The notes below the pieces were generated by a model. It was not told where the DNA came from, did not search any database, and was given only the letters and a program-made list of their open reading frames with translations. From Bacillus sp. OV322 (GTDB taxonomy: Bacteria; Bacillota; Bacilli; Bacillales; DSM-1321): DNA of 64,000 nt. Within the stretch, counting starts at the first letter, position 1. Each line of letters begins with the position of its first letter. Shown one piece after another: positions 57,877 to 64,000 of the stretch. Both the position numbers and the translations under genes were made by a program. Where the stretch lies: positions 395,510-459,509 of the forward strand of contig NZ_FOMA01000003.1 of assembly GCF_900112495.1 (NCBI RefSeq), written 5' to 3'.

Positions 57877-58722
57877 ATGAAGATAATAACAACTGTGAAA
57901 GAAATGCAAAAGCACGTCCGTGAGGAAAAGTCTTCAGGGAAAACTGTTGGCTTTGTACCCACTATGGGTTTCTTGCATAATGGACATAAATCATTGATTG
58001 AAAATGCCAGAAGAGATAATGAAATTGTAGTGCTCAGCATTTTTGTCAATCCGCTGCAGTTCGGCCCGAATGAAGATCTTGAGACATATCCCCGTGATAT
58101 CGACCGGGATGAAATAACGGCAAGGGAAGCAGGCGCTGATTATCTATTTTATCCTGCTGTAGAAGAGATGTATGGTTCAGACGTTTCGGTTACAGCAATT
58201 GTCAAGGAACGTACAGACGTGCTTTGCGGCAGACAAAGACCAGGCCATTTTGACGGTGTCGCCACCGTACTGACAAAGCTGTTCAATATCGTAAGCCCCG
58301 ACAGAGCGTATTTTGGAATGAAAGACGCCCAGCAGGTTGCAGTAGTGAGCAGCCTGATACAGGACTTTAATTTTGATATTGAGCTGGTTCCTGTCCCAAC
58401 TGTACGCGAGGAAGACGGACTTGCAAAAAGCTCCCGAAATGTGTTCCTCTCTGATGAAGAGCGGAGTCAGGCGAGCCAATTATATAAAAGCCTGCAGCTT
58501 GCACAAAAAGCAGCTGAAGCAGGCGAAAGGGATCCTGCTGTACTTTCTTCAATGATCAGAAAACATATTGAAAGCAATACCAGCGGAATCATTGATTATG
58601 CAGAGGTTTATTCCTATCCAGCTTTAAAACCGCTTGATAAACTGTCCGGCAAGGTTTTGATTGCCATTGCAGTCAAGTTTGAACGTGCAAGGCTAATTGA
58701 TAACATTACAATTACCATTTAA
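57877..58722 (+). CDS. panC: Pantothenate synthetase
   Basis: A 281-residue ligase joining pantoate and beta-alanine with ATP. It has the nucleotidyl-transferase motifs [14 protein letters not shown] and FGMKDAQQ, and [13 protein letters not shown] (KMSKS-like). It starts two bases after panB. Confidence 0.97.
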   Translation: MKIITTVKEMQKHVREEKSSGKTVGFVPTMGFLHNGHKSLIENARRDNEIVVLSIFVNPLQFGPNEDLETYPRDIDRDEITAREAGADYLFYPAVEEMYGSDVSVTAIVKERTDVLCGRQRPGHFDGVATVLTKLFNIVSPDRAYFGMKDAQQVAVVSSLIQDFNFDIELVPVPTVREEDGLAKSSRNVFLSDEERSQASQLYKSLQLAQKAAEAGERDPAVLSSMIRKHIESNTSGIIDYAEVYSYPALKPLDKLSGKVLIAIAVKFERARLIDNITITI

Positions 58723-58749
58723 ATAAACCGCACCTGAGGAGGATTTAGC

Positions 58750-59136
58750 ATGTATCGCACAATGATGAATGGAAAGATCCATCGTGCCCGGGTAACAGAG
58801 GCTAACTTGAATTATGTAGGAAGCATTACAATTGACCAGGATATTTTGGATGCTGTAGACATCCTGCCAAACGAAAAGGTAGCCATCGTTAATAACAACA
58901 ATGGAGCCAGACTTGAAACGTACGTGATCGCAGGTGAAAGAGGGAGCGGCGTAATCTGTTTGAATGGAGCAGCTGCAAGGCTTGTCCAGCCAGATGATAT
59001 CGTGATTATCATCTCATATGTACAGGTGGCTGAAGAAAAAATCAGCAGCCATTCACCTAAAATTGCTATTATGAATGATAAAAATGAAATCGCTGAAATG
59101 ATTTCACATGAACCGGAAGCAACCATGATTTTTTAA
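58750..59136 (+). CDS. panD: Aspartate 1-decarboxylase precursor
   Basis: A 128-residue pyruvoyl enzyme that makes beta-alanine for PanC. The self-cleavage site G24-S25 is visible in [13 protein letters not shown] and yields the pyruvoyl group on the alpha chain. Length is typical. GAGGAGG precedes the ATG. Together panB, panC and panD supply pantothenate for coenzyme A. Confidence 0.97.
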   Translation: MYRTMMNGKIHRARVTEANLNYVGSITIDQDILDAVDILPNEKVAIVNNNNGARLETYVIAGERGSGVICLNGAAARLVQPDDIVIIISYVQVAEEKISSHSPKIAIMNDKNEIAEMISHEPEATMIF

Positions 59137-59139
59137 AAA

Positions 59140-59226
59140 CCTGGGTCTGTTTTCTTCCTGCCAAATCTGCACTGTCTTCGATACAGCTATGCAGCTTCGG
59201 CAGGGAAAAACAGGCTTTTTCTTTTT
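59140..59226 (+). terminator. Long hairpin terminator after panBCD
   Basis: CCTG-GTCTGTTTTC-TTCCTGCC pairs with GGCAGGGAA-AAACAGG over an imperfect stem, followed by CTTTTTCTTTTT. Confidence 0.5.
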
Positions 59227-59247
59227 GGCTAAGCTTTAAGACCCTAT

Positions 59248-59753
59248 GGCGCTTCCGCTTTTTATTAATCCAGCTGCAGCGCCTAGCCTCTCGAGGTCAC
59301 AAGCCACATCAGAATTGAAGGCAAAGAGCGCCTTCCAAGGACAAAACCCTATTTGCTTGGGCCCCCAGGATGGGGGTCACAAAGACGTTGCCGCAGGACG
59401 CGGCGTTCTTAGTCTTTGTTCCTATGAACAGACGCTTCCGCTTTTTGTGTAATCCAGCTGCAGCGCCTAGCCTCTCGAGGTCATAAGCCACATCAGAATT
59501 GAAGGCAAAGAGCGCCCTCTATTCTGATGCGTCTTATGCTAGTCGAGGCTGAACAGGCGCTTCCGCTTTTTGTGTAATCCAGCTGCAGCGCCTAGCCCGC
59601 TGTGCAAAAGATGCTTTGACCTAAGAAGGAAAAACGCCTTCTGAGGTCAAAGCCCTATTTGCTTGGGCCCCCGGGATGGGGGTCACAAAGACGTTGCCGC
59701 AGGACGCGGCGTTCTTAGTCTTTGGTTCCTATGAACAGGCGCTTCCGCTTTTT
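59248..59753. repeat. Three tandem modules of a GC-rich intergenic repeat
   Basis: Each module opens with GGCGCTTCCGCTTTTT and AATCCAGCTGCAGCGCC (boundaries near 59248, 59431, 59557 and a terminal half-copy at 59739). GGCGCT and AGCGCC within the opening can pair. Modules 1 and 3 (about 183 and 182 bp) share a segment with TTGCTTGGGCCCCC and GACGTTGCCGCAGGACGCGG. Modules 1 and 2 share CTCTCGAGGTCA and CAGAATTGAAGGCAAAGAGC. Module 2 is shorter (126 bp). The segments are mosaic. Frames across them encode no recognisable protein. Confidence 0.8.
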
Positions 59754-59855
59754 AATTGAAATTCTTTCATTTTATTTATTTTGTCTGGTATGGTATAAAA
59801 AGTGAGAGAGTACGAACAATTTTGGTATGAAGTGAATTTTGAGGTGTACATAATA

Positions 59856-62633
59856 ATGACGCAGCGATATGCAGTTATAGATTTAGAAACTACAGGCAAT
59901 TCGCCCAAAAAGGGAGATCGGATTATTCAGTTTGCGGCTGTTATCATTGAGGATGACAATATCGTTGATGAATATTCCACATATATCCGCCCGGAACAGA
60001 GCATTTCCCTGTTCATTGAAGAGCTGACTGGAATCGACAACGATATGGTGGAGGATGCTCCGGTATTTGAAGAAGTTGCCGGGAAGATTTTCAGTATTCT
60101 TGAAGACTCTGTGTTTGTCGCCCATAATGTGTTATTTGATTTGTCTTTTCTTAAGGAAGAAATGGTGCGTTCGGGATATGAACCTTTTTACGGATCAGCC
60201 ATTGACACCGTGGAGCTTGCGAAAATCCTGAAACCTACTTCAGATGGATATAAACTTAATCAGCTTGCAAGGGAAGAAAATCTTGAGCATGCAAGGCCGC
60301 ATAGAGCTGACAGTGATGCTTATGTGACTGCTCTTTTGCTGCTGGAGTTCAAGAAAAAGCTGAAATCATTGCCAGTCATGACATTAAAACAGCTGTATAA
60401 ACATTCATTTTCACTAAAAAGCGAGATTTCAGAAATGATAGATGAATGCCTGAACTTTAAGCTGGCACAGCCTGAAAAGCATAATCCCGATCTGGAGACC
60501 TTTAGGGGACTGGCATTTCGAAAAATAGATGGTGAAAGCCATGCTGAAAGTGAAATACCGGATTATCCAATGAATGAAGAAGAAAAAATGAAACTGATTG
60601 CCCAGGCTTTTCCGCTTTTTGAAAAAAGAAATGGGCAGCTGAATATGATGGATAATATTTATCAGTCTTTTCAATCCTCCCGGCATTGCATCATAGAAGC
60701 AGGAACAGGAATTGGAAAGTCCCTTGGCTATCTGCTTCCTGCGGCATATTTTGCCAAGAGCCGCCGCAAAAATATCATCGTCTCCACCTACACTCTTCAG
60801 CTGCAGGAGCAGCTTCTGCATAAGGAGCTGCCGCAGCTGAAGAAAATCCTGCCTTTCCCCATTCATGCGGTTTTATTGAAAGGTAGGGGAAATTACTTGT
60901 CTCTTGCTAAATTTGAGAGGTCATTGAGGCAAAAGGATGATAACTATGAAACAGCGCTGACCAAAATGCAGATTTTAGTGTGGCTTACAGAAACTGAAAC
61001 CGGCGACCGTGACGAGCTTCATTTAACCAGCGGCGGCCAGCTTTTTTGGGAAAGGCTGCAAAGCGATGAATTTACCTATCAGGGACTTCAGCTTCCTTGG
61101 CAAAAAAGGGACTTTTACACAAGAGCAAGGGCGATTGCAGAGAAAGCAGATATTATTATTACCAATCATTCGTTTTTAATGGCAGACCTTATCTCCAAAA
61201 ACAGCGGTGTTGCCGGCGACGGTTATCTGATCCTCGACGAAGCGCATCATTTTGAAAAAGCTGCTTCCCGGCACCTGGGCAGGAGACTGGACTACATTAC
61301 GGTTAAAACAATGCTCAACAGGCTCGGAACGTATGAACAAAAACAGCTTTTTTATAAAATAGAAAAAATGGCCAGCAAACGGAGAAAAACTGACCTGCCG
61401 CTTATAAAAACCTTCAATGCGCACATCAGTGACTTTTTTTATGAATTTGAACAGCTCTTTTATTTTCTTGCCAGACAGGCAGAAAAACTGACGAAAAATG
61501 GAAGTCCTGACAGGCTGCCCATTGATTCCAATGAGAATTGGAAGCAGGCATCCTTTCTAACAGAACGCCTGATCCAAAATTTGAATTCCGTCATGCTTGA
61601 GCTGGAAAACCGTATTAATCTTGTGAAAAACAGCGAAAATCCTGCAGGCAAGAACAGCCTGTTTTATTTGAATGACGCCGAGGTCCTTTTAAAAGGAATC
61701 GAGGATATCAAACAAACGCTGCATGAATTTTTTATAAAAAGAAATGAAGACTCCATTTATTGGCTGGATTATACCAAAGCCGGTCCCCATCAGGGGATAT
61801 CGCTTTCCTCGCAGCCTATCTCTGGGAGCAAGATCCTTTGGGATGACTATTTTTCCCGGCAGCAAAGCGTCATCATGACATCTGCCACATTATCAGTCAA
61901 ACAGTCATTTGCATTCTTTAAGGCACAGCTCGGTATTGAGGATAAACAGATCCTTGCGGTGTCATATCCTTCCCCGTTCAATTATAAGGAAAAAGTCAAA
62001 ATCCTTGTGCCGTCTGCGATGCCGGATGTAGCATCATGCTCTAAGGATGAATTTGCCGAAGCAGCGGCAAATTCAATTATTCATGCTGCTAAAGCGGCAA
62101 AAGGCAGGATGATGGTCTTATTTACTTCGCATGATATGCTAAGGAATGTTTATCAAAAGGTAAAAGACTCAGGAAGTCTCCAGGAATTCACTTTATTTGC
62201 CCAAGGTATCAGCGGCGGGAGCAAGATGAAGCTTATCAGGAACTTCCAAACCTTTGACAAAGCGCTCCTTTTTGGGACAACAAGCCTTTGGGAGGGTGTT
62301 GATATACCTGGGGAAAGCCTTTCCTGCCTGGCTATCGTCAGGCTGCCTTTTTCGCCTCCTGATGAGCCGGTTACAGCAGCAAGGTGTTCTCTATTGGAGA
62401 AAAGAGGAATCAATGCCTTTTCAGCCTATTCGCTTCCACAGGCCATTCTTAGGTTCCGGCAGGGCTTTGGCAGGCTGATCAGGACAAGCACAGACCGCGG
62501 AATTTTGCTTATACTTGATAAAAGGGTCATGACCTCCCGCTATGGAAGGGAATTTCAGCAGTCACTTCCGCCTGCACAATGGCTGGAAGTCACCCAGGAA
62601 GAAATGATTGGGACAATAGAAAATTGGATATAA
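59856..62633 (+). CDS. dinG: DinG-family exonuclease-helicase
   Basis: A 925-residue fusion of a DnaQ-like 3'-5' exonuclease (about 1-170: IDLETTG, HNVLFDLSFL, HRADSDA) and an XPD/DinG-type superfamily 2 helicase. Helicase motifs are EAGTGIGKSLGYLLPA (Walker A), LDEAHHFEKAA (DEAH), MTSATLS, GTTSLWEGVDIPGE and RFRQGFGRLIR. The iron-sulfur cysteines of E. coli DinG are not evident, as in other Firmicutes. ATG 59856 is preferred, ten bases after GAGGTG; ATG 59802 adds 18 unrelated residues. Confidence 0.94.
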   Translation: MTQRYAVIDLETTGNSPKKGDRIIQFAAVIIEDDNIVDEYSTYIRPEQSISLFIEELTGIDNDMVEDAPVFEEVAGKIFSILEDSVFVAHNVLFDLSFLKEEMVRSGYEPFYGSAIDTVELAKILKPTSDGYKLNQLAREENLEHARPHRADSDAYVTALLLLEFKKKLKSLPVMTLKQLYKHSFSLKSEISEMIDECLNFKLAQPEKHNPDLETFRGLAFRKIDGESHAESEIPDYPMNEEEKMKLIAQAFPLFEKRNGQLNMMDNIYQSFQSSRHCIIEAGTGIGKSLGYLLPAAYFAKSRRKNIIVSTYTLQLQEQLLHKELPQLKKILPFPIHAVLLKGRGNYLSLAKFERSLRQKDDNYETALTKMQILVWLTETETGDRDELHLTSGGQLFWERLQSDEFTYQGLQLPWQKRDFYTRARAIAEKADIIITNHSFLMADLISKNSGVAGDGYLILDEAHHFEKAASRHLGRRLDYITVKTMLNRLGTYEQKQLFYKIEKMASKRRKTDLPLIKTFNAHISDFFYEFEQLFYFLARQAEKLTKNGSPDRLPIDSNENWKQASFLTERLIQNLNSVMLELENRINLVKNSENPAGKNSLFYLNDAEVLLKGIEDIKQTLHEFFIKRNEDSIYWLDYTKAGPHQGISLSSQPISGSKILWDDYFSRQQSVIMTSATLSVKQSFAFFKAQLGIEDKQILAVSYPSPFNYKEKVKILVPSAMPDVASCSKDEFAEAAANSIIHAAKAAKGRMMVLFTSHDMLRNVYQKVKDSGSLQEFTLFAQGISGGSKMKLIRNFQTFDKALLFGTTSLWEGVDIPGESLSCLAIVRLPFSPPDEPVTAARCSLLEKRGINAFSAYSLPQAILRFRQGFGRLIRTSTDRGILLILDKRVMTSRYGREFQQSLPPAQWLEVTQEEMIGTIENWI

Positions 62634-62770
62634 AACCTATGATATAAAATCGGTTTTTTAAAGAAATTTATTATCGAAATACAGCCCGTACTGATATAAT
62701 GTGTTAATAAGGAAGGCAGCATTGCCTGCCCCCACAGCAATCAGCAAGCGGAAAACTGGGAGGAATTAGT

Positions 62771-62941
62771 ATGGAAAGCAAAATAGAAGTCTTGTCTACA
62801 TTAACGATTCAAAATTCACCGGACTTGTATAAAATTGTCGATTCACTGAACCGGACGTTAAAGGAAAAGGATTTAATGTTCGGACTTGCACTCGATGCTG
62901 AAAATCAAGAAAAAGCGATATTTACGATTTATCGTACATAG
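62771..62941 (+). CDS. ypmA: Small protein YpmA (DUF4264)
   Basis: A 56-residue soluble protein, MESKIEVLSTLTIQNSPDLY and onward to AIFTIYRT, the same length as B. subtilis YpmA and in the same place between dinG and ypmB. GGGAGG precedes the ATG. Function is unknown. Confidence 0.85.
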   Translation: MESKIEVLSTLTIQNSPDLYKIVDSLNRTLKEKDLMFGLALDAENQEKAIFTIYRT

Positions 62942-62956
62942 AAAGAGTGGCTGAAA

Positions 62957-63433
62957 TTGAAAAAAGCAATGATACTGGCGGTCATATTAATCCTTTGTAT
63001 AGCGGGTTTTACAGCAGGGGCTTACATTAAGGCGATGGGCCCAAAAAAAGAAGCCAAAACAGAAGCCTTTAAAAAAGCCCAAAAAGAAGGCGGATTTGTA
63101 ACGATGGATGACTACTATCTATATCATGGGAATGACTCATATTCAGTTGTAGTCGGCAAGACAAAAAACGGCAAAAAGAAAGTAATCTGGCTTCCGGACA
63201 ATAAAAAGGAAAAGCCGGTGATAGAAGACAGCAAATCAGGGAAAACCCGGGGAGAAATACTAGCCATTGTCAAGAAGCAGCTGAATACTCAAAAAATCAT
63301 TTCTGTTAAGCTTGGAATGGAAAATAATGTGCCTCTATGGGAGGTCACTTATTTAGATGGATCAAGCCGTTATAATTATGATTATTATGACTTCAAGACA
63401 GGTGAATGGCTGAAATATTACCGAAGCATATAA
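62957..63433 (+). CDS. ypmB: Membrane-anchored protein YpmB with PepSY-like domain
   Basis: A 158-residue protein with one N-terminal membrane helix (about 4-22) and an extracytoplasmic part whose C-terminal half (VKLGMENNVPLWEVTYLDGS...YYDFKTGEWLKYY) resembles a PepSY/DUF5590 domain. It is close in length to B. subtilis YpmB (161). The start is TTG (LKKAMILAVILI) with GAAAGAGTGG upstream, 15 bases after ypmA and 17 before aspB, so the three are likely one operon. Confidence 0.85.
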   Translation: MKKAMILAVILILCIAGFTAGAYIKAMGPKKEAKTEAFKKAQKEGGFVTMDDYYLYHGNDSYSVVVGKTKNGKKKVIWLPDNKKEKPVIEDSKSGKTRGEILAIVKKQLNTQKIISVKLGMENNVPLWEVTYLDGSSRYNYDYYDFKTGEWLKYYRSI

Positions 63434-63450
63434 AATTGGGGGATAAAACC

Positions 63451-64000
63451 ATGAAATTAGCGAATCGTGTAAAGGCACTGGCACCATCTACTACCTTGGC
63501 AATTACGGCTAAAGCCAAAGAGCTTAAATCTCAGGGGCTTGACATCATCGGGCTCGGTGCAGGTGAACCGGATTTTAATACTCCGGAACATATTATCAAA
63601 GCTGCAGCCCGATCCATGGAAGAGGGCCATACAAAATATACTCCTTCTGCAGGGCTTCCAAAACTTAAACAGGCCATCATCAGCAAACTGAAAAAAGACC
63701 AGGGGCTTGAATATACAAGTTCTGAAATCATTGTAGGTTCCGGGGCTAAGCATGTTCTTTATACATTATTTCAGGCTATCCTTGATGAAGGCGATGAGGT
63801 TATCGTTCCCATTCCTTACTGGGTAAGCTATCCAGAGCAGATTAAGCTTGCTGGCGGAACCCCTGTATATGTGGAGGGACATGAGGATAACTCCTTTAAA
63901 ATCACAAAAAAACAGCTTGAAGCCGCCATAACCGAAAAAACAAAAGCTATCATTATTAATTCACCAAGCAATCCGACTGGCATGATTTATACAGAGGAAG
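63451..64000 (+). CDS. aspB: Aspartate aminotransferase AspB (3' end beyond window)
   Basis: The first 183 codons of a class I PLP aminotransferase converting oxaloacetate to aspartate. The start MKLANRVKALAPSTTLAITA and the segments GAGEPDFNTPEHI, YTPSAGLPKLKQAI, VPIPYWVSYPEQ and INSPSNPTGMIY are characteristic of Bacillus AspB. TGGGGG precedes ATG 63451. The PLP lysine lies outside the window. Confidence 0.95.
   Translation, partial: MKLANRVKALAPSTTLAITAKAKELKSQGLDIIGLGAGEPDFNTPEHIIKAAARSMEEGHTKYTPSAGLPKLKQAIISKLKKDQGLEYTSSEIIVGSGAKHVLYTLFQAILDEGDEVIVPIPYWVSYPEQIKLAGGTPVYVEGHEDNSFKITKKQLEAAITEKTKAIIINSPSNPTGMIYTEE

Noticed and set aside
59246..59452. Short frames within the panD-dinG gap
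   Set aside because: They lie wholly in the tandem repeat modules and change frame between modules.
59248..59753. CRISPR array
   Set aside because: The repeated units are over 100 bp, only three, and the interiors are themselves repeated, unlike spacers.

Overview
The window reads as a chromosomal core segment of a spore-forming member of the Bacillaceae (Cytobacillus/Mesobacillus-like; the species cannot be fixed from this sequence). Gene order is almost that of the Bacillus subtilis ypbB to aspB segment: recS, ypbE, mecB, gudB, ypdA, sleB-ypeB, cmk, rpsA-like, der, gpsA, spoIVA, hbs, folE-mtrB, hepS-menG-hepT, ndk, cheR, aroC-aroB-aroH, hisC-tyrA-aroA, ypiA/B/F, qcrABC, ypjA/B, dapB-mgsA-bshB1-bshA-cca-birA, panBCD, dinG, ypmA/B, aspB. 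Sporulation genes (sleB, ypeB, spoIVA, ypjB) and bacillithiol genes (ypdA, bshB1, bshA) confirm the lineage.

Layout. 1-270: 3' end of a DppC/OppC-like permease. 424-8800: ferredoxin, ypbB-recS, a CPBP membrane protein, a LysM protein, ypbF, a metallophosphoesterase, a CarH/LitR-type B12-binding MerR regulator and mecB. 9.3-17.3 kb: gudB, ypdA, ansA (minus), prsW, sleB-ypeB, ypfA, ypfB. 17.5-25.2 kb: cmk-plsC, S1 protein, ypzI (44 aa, minus), yphA, der, gpsA, yphE, yphF. 25.5-32.3 kb: spoIVA, hbs, folE, mtrB (TRAP), hepS-menG-hepT (menaquinone side chain and methylation), ndk. 32.6-40.4 kb: cheR and the aromatic amino acid supra-operon, which lacks trpEDCFBA between aroH and hisC. 40.8-45.8 kb: TPR protein, ypiB, ypiF and the cytochrome bc operon. 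45.8-47.2 kb: the only clearly accessory island, a decayed IS1595-type transposase tail-to-tail with a frameshifted SAP/DUF6434 gene. 47.6-64 kb: ypjA, ypjB, a zinc metallopeptidase, ypjC (minus), then the dapB to birA cluster, panBCD, dinG, ypmA, ypmB and the start of aspB.

The long intergenic gaps are not random. Eight carry copies of one imperfect-palindrome repeat of about 130-200 bp, with a ninth terminal fragment near the left edge. The panD-dinG gap holds three tandem modules of a second repeat family. A multi-helix region before ypbB, hairpins before spoIVA, and a three-half-site palindrome in the litR promoter are the other non-coding signals of note. No rRNA, tRNA, CRISPR array or prophage was seen.
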